This document shows, one piece after another, positions 22,428 through 31,275 of a stretch of DNA of 47,802 nucleotides; within the stretch, counting starts at the first letter, position 1, and every line of letters begins with the position of its first letter. The DNA comes from a virus: the IMG/VR virus record IMGVR_UViG_3300025846_000020, positions 1 to 47,802 of that record; one strand, given 5' to 3'. The notes below the pieces were generated by a model that did no database searches, was not told the origin of the DNA, and saw only the letters and a program-made list of their open reading frames with translations. The translations under genes were made by a program, and so were the position numbers.

Positions 22428-22880
22428 ATGCCGTTCAAGTCTGCTGCCGCCCGGCGCGCGGGTGACGTGGCCACCCTGACCCATGACGACTGCCCGCTCG
22501 GGCTCGATGAGGGCGAGTCGGTCACGTACTGGACGCGCCTGCCCCACAGTGCCCAGGCGCGGGTCCTCTCGGCCAGTCTCCGGCTCATCCTTGACAAGCG
22601 GGGCCGGACGGCATCGTCGAACATCGATCTCGGCGAGTACGCGTTGACCACAATCGCCGCCGGGATCGTTGACTGGACGCTGTTCGACGAGAAACACCAG
22701 GCGGTCCATTGGGACCCGTCCCAGGCGCGCGTCCTCATGGATGGCCTCCACCGCGAGGTCACGAAGGCACTCGGCGACAAGATCAAGAGCGACGATCCGC
22801 CCGTGCTCAACGCGGTCGACCCCGAGACCGCCGTTGACGGCGAGGGACCGACCGTGGGGGAAACCTCCGCCGATCGCTGA
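22428..22880 (+). CDS. tail assembly chaperone (gpG-like)
   Basis: This 150-residue protein lies between tail tube and tape measure, where two-part tail chaperones are found. AGAGAGG precedes the ATG. The helical sequence (HSAQARVLSASLRLILDKRG, then YALTTIAAGIVDWTLF) ends in an acidic tail. Near its end is a TGGGGGAAAC stretch at 22855-22864, after which a -1 frame is open for a further 68 codons. The chaperone would coat the tape measure before tube assembly. Confidence 0.72.
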   Translation: MPFKSAAARRAGDVATLTHDDCPLGLDEGESVTYWTRLPHSAQARVLSASLRLILDKRGRTASSNIDLGEYALTTIAAGIVDWTLFDEKHQAVHWDPSQARVLMDGLHREVTKALGDKIKSDDPPVLNAVDPETAVDGEGPTVGETSADR

Positions 22881-23065
22881 TCGAGTGCGTATCAGGCGAT
22901 CGGCCCACTCCTGAATGGCTCGTCCGCTGGGTCACCTGTCGGCGGATGGGCTGGACGTACGACGACTATGACGAGCAGCCCGACTGGTGGCTCCAGAGGG
23001 GCCTGCTCTACGAGGATGTTCTTGCCGCGGAGATAGTCCGCAGGCGCGAGAACTCCGCCGGCTGA
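22859..23065 (+). CDS. -1 frameshift extension of the tail chaperone (gpGT-like C-terminus)
   Basis: In the -1 frame relative to the chaperone, an open stretch runs from the G5A3 slippery tract to the TGA at 23063. It encodes PTPEWLVRWVTCRRMGWTYD, then PDWWLQRGLLYEDVLAAEIV. It has no good start of its own. Frameshifted tail chaperones are the rule in siphoviruses, so about 212 residues are expected for the fused form. In the zero frame the codons are GTG GGG GAA; slipping one base back re-pairs GGG perfectly. Confidence 0.68.
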   Translation, partial: GNLRRSLIECVSGDRPTPEWLVRWVTCRRMGWTYDDYDEQPDWWLQRGLLYEDVLAAEIVRRRENSAG

Positions 23066-23083
23066 ACCGGCCCAGGGGCCCCG

Positions 23084-25930
23084 ATGTTCGGAACCAGCGA
23101 CCGCGAGATCGGCATTGATATCAATGCCAATGACGCCGGGGCATCGGCGACGATCAAGAAGGTCGGCGAGTCTACAAAGGCACTCGGTGACGCGTCGGAA
23201 CAGACTAGCAGTCGGTTTGGCGCGCTCGGCTCGATGATGACGGGCGCCTTCATGGGCATTGGGATGGCGGTCGCCAACGTGGCGGGGAACGTCATCCACG
23301 ACGTCGTGGGGATGGCCACGGGTGCAGTCGCTTCGGCGGCGGCGATGCAAGTCGCCAATGCCAAGCTCGATCAGGCGCTTAAGCTTACCGGCAGCTCATA
23401 CGCCGAGAATGCCGCGGCGATCGATGATCTATCCAAGAAGGGCATCGCCCTGGGCTTTACCGACGGCGAAATCGTTGACGCTATGGCTCGGCTCGTCACG
23501 GCCAGTGGCTCGACCGCGGCCGCCGCCGTTGATCTGGGCATCGCACAGGATCTCGCCCGCTTCAAGGGCATCGACCTCGCGACCGCGACCAAGGCGCTCA
23601 CGATGATCGAGGGCGGACGCTATGTCGGACTCGCCCAGCTCGGTATCAATATCAAGGCGGGGGCCACCCAGGAAGAGGCGCTGGCCGCCGTTCGGGAAAA
23701 GGCGGGCGGGCAGGCCGCCAAATATGCGGATACCGAGACTGGCGCATGGGCCAGGGTGAGCGCCACCTGGGACTCGGCGTCGTCGCAACTAGCATCCAAG
23801 CTCCTGCCTCGCCTGACCGACCTTGCTAACGTCCTGTCCAACCAGGTTATTCCCGATGTCATCTGGGCCGTCGACAACCTCAGCAAGCTCGGCCCCGTGT
23901 TCGTTGGGGTAGGCACCGCCGCCACTGTTTTCGCTGCGCCTGGGATCTATGCGATGGCCGCGGCGTTCGTCGCGCTGGTTATCGCCGCCCTGCCGGTCAT
24001 TGCTCCGTTTGTCGCTCTCGCCGCCGCCGTTACCGTCTTGACCAACCTGCTCAATGAGCACCGTCTCACCGCCGAAGAGACGGGCCCAGCGATACAACGC
24101 GTTGGAAAGTACGTGGAGGGCTCGACCGTCGCCTTCAATGGCTTCGCGCCGGCGCTGGCTAGCGCTACCGCGGCGTTCCAACAGGCTAGCCCTAGCGCCT
24201 CGGCGTTTGCTGACGCCTCCCTCGCGGCCGGCGTGGCGGCAAGTACGGGCGCGGGCGGTATCTCGGCGTTCGCGGACGCCTCCCTTGCCGCTGCCGTGGT
24301 GGCCAAGGCTTCCGGCCCTGACATCTCGGCGTTTGCTGACGCCTCCCTCGCGGCCGGAGTGGCGGCCACCACTTCTCGCCCTGACATCTCGGCGTTTGCC
24401 GATGCCTCCCTTGCGGCCGGCGTGGCGGCCACCACTTCTGGCTCGGCGTTTGCCGATGCCTCCCTTGCCGCCGGTGTCGCGGCGGGTACGGCGCGCACCA
24501 GCGTCTCGGCGTTTGCTGACGCCTCCCTCGCGGCCGGCGTGGCGGCGACCACCAGCGGCTCGGCGTTTGCCGATGCCTCCCTTGCCGCCGGCGCGGCGGC
24601 GGAAGCGGCGCACCCCTACGTCTCGGCGTTTGCCGATGCCTCCCTCGCGGCCGGTGCCGCGACCGGCTTCGCCCATACTGACATCTCGGCGTTTGCTGAT
24701 GCCTCTCTTGCGGCCGGTGCGGCGGCCGCCGCTTCTGGCCCTGACGTCTCGGCGTTCGGCGATGCCTCCCTCGCGGCTGCCGGCACGTGGACGACGGCGG
24801 CGAGCACGATCACGATTGCCTCGCGCACGATCACCGCCAATGCTGTCGCGAGCATGGTCTCGATCGCTACCAATGCCTCTGCCGCGAGCCAATCGGTTGC
24901 AACCCATACGATGAGCATGTCCATCGCTGCCGCCACGGCCGCGGCAAAGATCGGCAAGTCGATGACCGATGTCGGTACCTCGTTTACGGACGCCGCTTCC
25001 ACGGTTATCGCCGCGGGCAACGCCGTGATCACTGGCGCCTTCGACCCGCTTATCACCAATGCGGATCTCGTGGCGTCTCGTTTGGAGCTTGCCGACTTGC
25101 GCAAGCAGGCCTCGGCCGCGAAGACGGGCTCGGTGATCAAGGCCCAGCTCAACCTCCAGATCGTCCAGGCGCAGGAGCACATCCAACAACTCGAGCTCCA
25201 GCAGCTCACCTACGGAACCGATGCGGAGGCAGCCGCCAAGATCAACGGCTATCTCACGGGCGCGGCCCATGCCGCGGGACTCAACAGCTCCAACAAGGAG
25301 GAGAAGGCTGCGGCCATTGCGTTCGATGCCACGCTTCGCGCTTATCTGTTGAGGCTCCAGGGCGACACCTACACATACGGCTACAGCACCGGCACGGCAT
25401 GGGCACGCGGCCTCATCGCCTCCATCCAAATCGAGAACCCCCATATCGGCGGAGCGATCGCCCACGTCACGGGCCTCTTCAAGGCGACGTCGCCCCCAGG
25501 TCCCGAGAGTCCGCTTCACGAGATCGACATCTGGGGCGCGCGGACCGGCCAGTCCTGGGTGGACAACCTCGCGCGCTCCATCGGCAATACGTCCGGGATC
25601 ACGTCCGCCATGAGCCGCCTGGCGCCGGCGTTCGCTGGCACGTTCGCTGGCGCAACGTTCGCTGGCGCAACTTCCGCTGGCGCAACTTCCGGCGGGGCCA
25701 TGCAGCTCGCTCCCGGTATCGGCGCGCGCCTGGGCTCCTCAATGATCGCCGCGAGCGACCGCGCGGGAGCTACCGGTGGCGCTACGTCTATCAACGTGAC
25801 CTATGCGCCTCGTGCCTTCACAACGGGCTCGCCCGCTGAGATGGCCGAGGCCTCTACGCTCCTGGGCCGCTTGGCGGCCGAGGAGCTGGTCCGGCGACGG
25901 ATTATCGCCCGACCGGGCGGGACAATCTAG
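23084..25930 (+). CDS. tape measure protein
   Basis: This 948-residue protein comes directly after the chaperones. The N-terminal part is helical and Ala/Gly-rich, with a TP901-type core (LGFTDGEIVDAMARLVTASG). Strong hydrophobic segments lie at about 268-322. A run of ten SAFADASLAAG repeats covers 373-566, helical sequence follows, and near the end are GATFAGATSAGAT pentamers. It sets tail length and is delivered into the host. No lytic domain is visible. The ATG lies 18 bases after the frameshift product stop. Confidence 0.88.
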   Translation: MFGTSDREIGIDINANDAGASATIKKVGESTKALGDASEQTSSRFGALGSMMTGAFMGIGMAVANVAGNVIHDVVGMATGAVASAAAMQVANAKLDQALKLTGSSYAENAAAIDDLSKKGIALGFTDGEIVDAMARLVTASGSTAAAAVDLGIAQDLARFKGIDLATATKALTMIEGGRYVGLAQLGINIKAGATQEEALAAVREKAGGQAAKYADTETGAWARVSATWDSASSQLASKLLPRLTDLANVLSNQVIPDVIWAVDNLSKLGPVFVGVGTAATVFAAPGIYAMAAAFVALVIAALPVIAPFVALAAAVTVLTNLLNEHRLTAEETGPAIQRVGKYVEGSTVAFNGFAPALASATAAFQQASPSASAFADASLAAGVAASTGAGGISAFADASLAAAVVAKASGPDISAFADASLAAGVAATTSRPDISAFADASLAAGVAATTSGSAFADASLAAGVAAGTARTSVSAFADASLAAGVAATTSGSAFADASLAAGAAAEAAHPYVSAFADASLAAGAATGFAHTDISAFADASLAAGAAAAASGPDVSAFGDASLAAAGTWTTAASTITIASRTITANAVASMVSIATNASAASQSVATHTMSMSIAAATAAAKIGKSMTDVGTSFTDAASTVIAAGNAVITGAFDPLITNADLVASRLELADLRKQASAAKTGSVIKAQLNLQIVQAQEHIQQLELQQLTYGTDAEAAAKINGYLTGAAHAAGLNSSNKEEKAAAIAFDATLRAYLLRLQGDTYTYGYSTGTAWARGLIASIQIENPHIGGAIAHVTGLFKATSPPGPESPLHEIDIWGARTGQSWVDNLARSIGNTSGITSAMSRLAPAFAGTFAGATFAGATSAGATSGGAMQLAPGIGARLGSSMIAASDRAGATGGATSINVTYAPRAFTTGSPAEMAEASTLLGRLAAEELVRRRIIARPGGTI
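24200..24782 (+). repeat. ten-unit tandem array in the tape measure gene
   Basis: Ten consecutive copies of a unit starting SAFADASLAA, each mostly 18 or 21 residues (54 or 63 bases). The core DNA TCGGCGTTTGC-GA-GCCTCCCT is kept with few changes. A second, 15-base array (GCTGGCGCAACGTTC type) lies at about 25633-25695. Confidence 0.9.
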
Positions 25931-25931
25931 C

Positions 25932-28391
25932 ATGGTCGAGAAATACGCCAACGCGTTTGCTACACCCATCGTTCTTACGTCCAATCTGAGCATCGGTGGA
26001 ACCTCCGTAAGCGTGAACACCGTCGCTCCGACTGCGCTCCAGGGCGGCCAGGCCCGTCTCTCAATCCAACTTGACCCCGCGCACCCCGACAACCACGAAC
26101 TTCTGCTCGTCACCGCGGGCCAGAACACCACGACGTGGACGGTTGAGCGGGCCGTTGAGGGCACGACTGCGGTTTCGCACGCGAGTGGTTCAACGGTCTC
26201 GCATATCCTGACGGCGGCGAGTTTGCTTAGTGCATCACCCGCCGAAGTAATCGACGCGCGGCGGGGCGAAGCCTCGCTCGGAGCGAAAATAGACCTGCTC
26301 AGTGCTGGCGGCGGCGGCGGCTCATCCGCCGAAGTAATCGGCGCGCGGGGAGGGTATGCGACGCTCGTGGAGAGCGTGCGCGAGTCGACGTTCGACGTGC
26401 GCGACTTCGGGGCGGTCGGCAACGGCGTGACGAACGATACCGTCGCGCTCCGGGCGGCGATCATCGCCTCTGCCGGCGCGAAACTCATATGGCCCTTCGG
26501 GGTCTACCTCGTCACTGACACGCTCGTTGACGCGGATGATGTGTCGCGCTATTCGTGGGAGGGGCTGCGCAGTGAGCGCGGCGCCCACGCATCCGAGGAC
26601 GAGATGGGAATTGATACCAGCGCGGTACGCATCCTGTTTCGCCCTGCGGATGAGAGTAAGCCGTTGGTTCGATGCTACAACACCGCGGATCCGCTTTGGA
26701 CGTTCATCGGTCCCTTCGAGCACCGCAACATCACGTTCGACTTGGGTGACGCGAACGGCCTCGTCTTTGGTGTTGACGATCCAGCTAACCCAACGACGTT
26801 TCCTGCCAATCCGTCCGAGGTTACCGATGATAGTGGGCAGAAGTACGTCACGGGTGTCCGGTTCGACGGGTGCGCCCTGATTGCCTCTGGAGCGGAGCGC
26901 GCCTCAGTCGCCGGGGTCATTACGCGCAGCGGACGCCGGATTATCTCGCTGACCAAGACGTTTGAGGCCGTGGTCGAGAACTCGAGTCTGTACGGGGGCG
27001 ATACCCAGGTCCACACGCTCGGGTGTGACAAGCCGACCATCCGCAACGTGCGCTCTCAGGGGAGTCATCTTCCTATTGACTTCGTGCCGTCGGGTACGTT
27101 TGCCGTTCAGCACACGATCGATAACCTACAGGTCGAGGGATGGACGTTCACTCCTCTCAGGAATGCTGGCGTCGATTTTGCGGGGTCTAACCTTCGGTTT
27201 GAACAGAACGATGGCGCCCCGACAGGGTCGGGTCGGTTCGCGATCCCCGGCACCGTCGCCGTCACGGCCGATAGCGCAACTCTGACGTTCAGCCAGTCGA
27301 TGAACGGAATCCTGTTCCCCGGCCTCTCCATCGTCGAGCTCACCGACGGGACGAACGTCCTGACGGTCATCGTAAAGACGGTGAGTGGCGCAACGGTGAC
27401 GTTCGACGATGACTGTACGGTGGCGACATGGAGCGACGGTGCCGCGACGGCAACTCGCATTCACGGCTACGGTCCGATCGACTTCGGCGCGAACGCCGCG
27501 TTCACAAATGTCTCCTGTGGCGCATCCTATAACACGCCCGCCTTCGTCTACCTGATGGGGCGTTCCACTATGTCCGTCACCAACGCGCTCGGCGGTATCG
27601 GCAGTTATGGGGACATGCGCAGCCTCATCATTGGCAATCATCTGTATGGCACGTGGGACATGCAGTCAATCGCCATGTTCAACGGGTGTGACTACTCAGT
27701 GTGCCCTCCGAGTCACCCCTTCGCGAGCGTGTCGAACCTCCGGGACAACTACGGGACCGAGGACATAGGCAGCGTGCACCTGCCCGTGGGCGGGCTTGCC
27801 GAGGCAATGGCGTCGGTGCGCCGCCAGTGGGCCTTCACCCCAGGCACCACGGGGGCCTCTACTCTGAACACCCAGACGGATATCCCGGTTGTCCTGCGTC
27901 CTGTCGATGTCAACACGACGCAGCAACAGTGGGCGTGGCACATCAGGGGCGGCGCCATCTCACTGTCCGACAGCTCGTTGCCCTCAAAGGTGACTTCCCG
28001 GATCAGGGTCAGGTTCATGGCCGCATCGGTGTCCGGGACGACTGACCTCAGCTTCCAGTTCTTCGGCGACGGCGGGGCCTGGCTCTTAACCTGGACTCTC
28101 ACCACGACTCCGACCGTGTACGAGTATGTGCTGGATGTGCCGGTCGCATGGCAGACCTCAAGTGACTGGCGGGGGATCACCACCGCCACCACCGGTGGCG
28201 AGCCCTGTTACCTGTTCGGGGTCACGGTCGAGGAGTTGACCGCAGCCGATGTGGCCGGGGGTTGGACGGCCGCTACGGGCACCGCTTCGCGCGCTACGTT
28301 TGTCACGTCCACTGTCACCACGGCGCAGTTGGCGCAGCGAGTTATGGCGCTTGAGGCAGACCTGATCGCACGCGGGATCATCGGCGCATGA
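25932..28391 (+). CDS. tailspike-like protein with pectate-lyase beta-helix
   Basis: This 819-residue protein starts one base after the tape measure stop. It has an N-terminal virion-binding part, then two copies of a neck motif (AEVIDARRGEASLG and AEVIGARGGYATLV). Next come FDVRDFGAVGNGVTNDTVAL, the hallmark of pectate-lyase-3 type right-handed beta-helices, and a long beta region. The C-terminus is a carbohydrate-binding-like domain ending in a short helix. Such trimeric spikes bind and often cut surface polysaccharide. Catalytic residues cannot be assigned by eye. Confidence 0.8.
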   Translation: MVEKYANAFATPIVLTSNLSIGGTSVSVNTVAPTALQGGQARLSIQLDPAHPDNHELLLVTAGQNTTTWTVERAVEGTTAVSHASGSTVSHILTAASLLSASPAEVIDARRGEASLGAKIDLLSAGGGGGSSAEVIGARGGYATLVESVRESTFDVRDFGAVGNGVTNDTVALRAAIIASAGAKLIWPFGVYLVTDTLVDADDVSRYSWEGLRSERGAHASEDEMGIDTSAVRILFRPADESKPLVRCYNTADPLWTFIGPFEHRNITFDLGDANGLVFGVDDPANPTTFPANPSEVTDDSGQKYVTGVRFDGCALIASGAERASVAGVITRSGRRIISLTKTFEAVVENSSLYGGDTQVHTLGCDKPTIRNVRSQGSHLPIDFVPSGTFAVQHTIDNLQVEGWTFTPLRNAGVDFAGSNLRFEQNDGAPTGSGRFAIPGTVAVTADSATLTFSQSMNGILFPGLSIVELTDGTNVLTVIVKTVSGATVTFDDDCTVATWSDGAATATRIHGYGPIDFGANAAFTNVSCGASYNTPAFVYLMGRSTMSVTNALGGIGSYGDMRSLIIGNHLYGTWDMQSIAMFNGCDYSVCPPSHPFASVSNLRDNYGTEDIGSVHLPVGGLAEAMASVRRQWAFTPGTTGASTLNTQTDIPVVLRPVDVNTTQQQWAWHIRGGAISLSDSSLPSKVTSRIRVRFMAASVSGTTDLSFQFFGDGGAWLLTWTLTTTPTVYEYVLDVPVAWQTSSDWRGITTATTGGEPCYLFGVTVEELTAADVAGGWTAATGTASRATFVTSTVTTAQLAQRVMALEADLIARGIIGA

Positions 28392-28392
28392 C

Positions 28393-29997
28393 ATGACCAG
28401 TCCGCTCGGCCTCTTTGTCCTGGGGGTGGATACGCTCGGCGGGGGACTGCTCGGGGAGGAGCCGAGTCCAGGGAACGTGCGGCCGTCCGCGGCTTCGCTG
28501 GCGATCACCGGCAGTGTCCCGGTCGTCAGTGCGTATCCAGGGCCGGGTCCAGAGCCGGGTCCAGAGCCGGGTTCGCTTTCCAAGCCGTCCTTGTCCGTTC
28601 GGGTCGACTGGGACGCCGACGGTTCGTTTTCGACGACCGGCGACGATATCAGCGCCGACGTCGAGCGGATGACTTATAACCTGGGCGCCTGCCGCGACTT
28701 CCGCGGCGGGACTCAGGCATCCTCGGCCATGCTCACGCTGCTCAATGAGAACGGCAAGTACAGCCGGGAGAATACGAGCGGCCCGCTCTACGGCAAGCTT
28801 CGTCCCAACCGTCCGATCTGGGTCACGGCGACGTATGCCTCTGTGGCCTATGGCGTGTTCGCGGGCTACGTAGAGCGGCTTGTCTGCGACCCTGGGGCAC
28901 GTCGGGCCTACTTGTATTGCGAGGGCATGGATCAGGCGTTCGGGACGGCCCCGCCTGCTATCAGCCCATCCCGGACCCGTTCATTCAGCGCCTACCGGGT
29001 GGCGATCCTTGACGCGCTCCGCGTTCCCGCTGGCGGGCGTTCGTTCGAGGCCGAGTACGATAGCGTGCCGTTCTCGGGCGGGCGCAAGGTTCGGGCGATC
29101 GATCTCCTCGAGGCGATCAATCTCGCCACCGGCTCGCGTCACTACATCGGCGCCGGCGCCACTGAGGCGAGCTGGTACGCATACACCGCAGTCAATCGGC
29201 ACCACAAGCTGGATGCTGCCGTTGACGAGACGATCGACGATGCGCTCGACATGGATGCATACGAGCTGGACCTTGCTACGGTCGGCAATCAGCAATCTGT
29301 CGTGGCTACGCCGACGGTGTTCCCGGGTGAGGCAACCGTCTGGACCTGTCCCATCGTGCCCGTCTCGCTTCAGGCGGGCCACAGCCAGGATATATGGGCC
29401 AGCTTCAGTGGGTTTGTCCTTGACGCCGGTTTCGTAGAGACGCATACGGGCACGCTGACGGTGGCGGCGACCTACTTCGGCGACTCGGCGAAGTTCACCC
29501 TGACGGCCACGACGGACGCGACGGACGCGACGCTCACGGATCTGCACGTCACAGGGAACATGGGGGTTGCCGCGCCGGGCATTTCGGTATCTGCCGAGGA
29601 TGCTACCTCTGTCCTGCAGACCAACTACGGGCCCCAGGCCATGCCCGAGATCGACACGCCGCTGCTCGGTTCCTCTGCCCTCGCGCAGGGGCTCGCCGAT
29701 CACCTCGTGTGGCGCTTCAAGGATCCCCATCCGCGCCCCGTCGTTCGGCGGTTCAACAAGTTCCCATCGATGATCGCCCGGCGACTGTTTGACGTCGTTG
29801 GGCTCACCTACCCGCGCCAATCGCTGGCCGCCCGGCGGTTCGAGGTCGTCGGTTTGACCGGCGAGATCGAGCCGGGAGCCGACTGGACCGTGTCCTATCA
29901 GCTCCAGGAGGCGCCGTCACAGACGGCCCTTCAGTTTTTCAAGCTCGGCGGCTCGGCCGCTGAGGGCGTCGGTGGGACCGGCGTTCTCGCCCGCTAA
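28393..29997 (+). CDS. minor tail/baseplate hub protein
   Basis: This 534-residue protein has an N-terminal 60-residue segment with SAASLAITGSVPVV and a PGPEPG linker. A domain typical of distal minor tail proteins follows (VRVDWDADGSFSTTGDDISA, then LLNENGKYSRENTSGPLYG) and then a long beta-rich body. It probably forms part of the tail tip. The SAASLAITG unit is shared, even at DNA level, with the repeat protein at 17414. No ribosome site is clear before the ATG. Confidence 0.7.
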   Translation: MTSPLGLFVLGVDTLGGGLLGEEPSPGNVRPSAASLAITGSVPVVSAYPGPGPEPGPEPGSLSKPSLSVRVDWDADGSFSTTGDDISADVERMTYNLGACRDFRGGTQASSAMLTLLNENGKYSRENTSGPLYGKLRPNRPIWVTATYASVAYGVFAGYVERLVCDPGARRAYLYCEGMDQAFGTAPPAISPSRTRSFSAYRVAILDALRVPAGGRSFEAEYDSVPFSGGRKVRAIDLLEAINLATGSRHYIGAGATEASWYAYTAVNRHHKLDAAVDETIDDALDMDAYELDLATVGNQQSVVATPTVFPGEATVWTCPIVPVSLQAGHSQDIWASFSGFVLDAGFVETHTGTLTVAATYFGDSAKFTLTATTDATDATLTDLHVTGNMGVAAPGISVSAEDATSVLQTNYGPQAMPEIDTPLLGSSALAQGLADHLVWRFKDPHPRPVVRRFNKFPSMIARRLFDVVGLTYPRQSLAARRFEVVGLTGEIEPGADWTVSYQLQEAPSQTALQFFKLGGSAAEGVGGTGVLAR

Positions 29998-30006
29998 GGA
30001 GCGCTC

Positions 30007-30654
30007 ATGTCTGTCTGGACTTCGTTGGCGACCTGGGTGAATGGCGCCGTCACCGCGGCGACCATGAACGTCGAGGTTCGCGATCACCTCGCATGGCTCA
30101 AAGGGGCGTTTACCCAGCTCGGCGTCACGAGCGATGTCGCTCAGTCGAACCTTGGCCGCGGCAACACCTTCCCAGCCTCCCCGCAGCTATATGACCGCTA
30201 TTTCTGGACGGATCAGGGGCTCGAGTTCTACTGGGACGGGGTGCACTGGCTATCGACGACGGTGTACAACGACCCGGTTGCGATCTCGGCGACGCTCCAA
30301 CCGTACTCGGCCACCGCCGCCGAGCGGTACGCGCCCGCATGGAGAAATATTTACGACGTATGGCTCTTGGCCTTCTATGCGACGTTCATTGTGGTCGGTG
30401 GTACCGCGCTCGACGGCTCCAACTACTGGCGGATCACTCTCTATGGGGAGCCGTCTCACAGACTCTACCTTGACTACTACATCGCTACTGGCGCCAGTGA
30501 CATCTGGAGGGATAACGGCCCAGGGTGGATCGACGCCTTGCAAGACTCCGTCGACCCCATGCTCCAGTTGAACTACACCAAGGTGGGTACGCCCGGCAAT
30601 CTCTACATCTCTCCCCGCGTAGCCTATCGCCTCGTGGCCTACCTCGGCGGTTAG
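30007..30654 (+). CDS. minor tail/fibre protein
   Basis: AAGGAGCG stands 7 bases before the ATG of this 215-residue protein. Its start, WTSLATWVNGAVTAATMNVE followed by VRDHLAWLKGA, is common in phage fibre-tip proteins. Then QLYDRYFWTDQGLEFYWDG and a beta-rich aromatic C-terminus follow, consistent with receptor contact. It is the last of the tail genes before the lysis region. Confidence 0.62.
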   Translation: MSVWTSLATWVNGAVTAATMNVEVRDHLAWLKGAFTQLGVTSDVAQSNLGRGNTFPASPQLYDRYFWTDQGLEFYWDGVHWLSTTVYNDPVAISATLQPYSATAAERYAPAWRNIYDVWLLAFYATFIVVGGTALDGSNYWRITLYGEPSHRLYLDYYIATGASDIWRDNGPGWIDALQDSVDPMLQLNYTKVGTPGNLYISPRVAYRLVAYLGG

Positions 30655-30718
30655 CGGGGCCCCTTTCTGCCGCTGACCTCGGCGTCCGGCTTGGCTGGGC
30701 GCCTGTTGGTGTTTCCCT

Positions 30719-31240
30719 TTGAGCAAGACGTTGAAAACGCGCGCCACCCGCCTTACGGATCTGCGTCTTGCCGACAGGCTGCGCGAGGACGATCTGCGCG
30801 CGGCGGAGACCCGGCGTCTCAATGATATTCGCCGCATAACTCGTAGGGCCGAACACCGGGCGATCAAGGCAGAAGCGCGTCGCATTGATGCGTTGATGCT
30901 TTCGGAGTCCCGGCGGATCGACGCGAACCGCGCGGCAGACGTGGCGGCCGTTGCGCTTGCGAGTGCGCGAGCCGAGATGACTGCATCCAACTTGGCCGAG
31001 CGCGTGGACTCGACCGCAAATGCAGCCAGCGCCGAAGGGGAAGCCCTGGCGAAGACGAACGCCGCCGCCGTGACGGCCGCCGCCATGACGACCGATCAGC
31101 GTATCTCTCCCCTTGAAAAGTCGCGGTACGAGCAGGCGGGCCGCGGCGATCTCGCTGGCCCGCTCCAGATGGCGTTTGCGGCCCTTGTCGGCGGACTCGC
31201 TATCTGGGTTATCCAACAGCTCCTGGCGGCGAGCGCATGA
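30719..31240 (+). CDS. charged coiled-coil protein with C-terminal membrane anchor
   Basis: This protein of about 173 residues starts at TTG 30719. Arg/Glu/Asp/Ala-rich helices (REDDLRAAETRRLNDIRRIT, then EARRIDALMLSESRRIDANR) run for over 100 residues, followed by one C-terminal membrane segment LQMAFAALVGGLAIWVIQQL. A tail-anchored coiled coil next to the peptidase and holins suggests a membrane or lysis accessory role. The stop overlaps an ATG of the next frame. Confidence 0.6.
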   Translation: MSKTLKTRATRLTDLRLADRLREDDLRAAETRRLNDIRRITRRAEHRAIKAEARRIDALMLSESRRIDANRAADVAAVALASARAEMTASNLAERVDSTANAASAEGEALAKTNAAAVTAAAMTTDQRISPLEKSRYEQAGRGDLAGPLQMAFAALVGGLAIWVIQQLLAASA

Positions 31241-31275
31241 GTTCCAAGCACAAAGCTCGGAGAGGAGCTAAACCG

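Noticed and set aside
24200-24782. CRISPR-like regular repeats
   Set aside because: The units are contiguous coding repeats in frame with no unique spacers.
23789-25519. 576-codon open frame on the minus strand
   Set aside because: Antisense to the tape measure gene; its repeats are the mirror of the tape measure array.
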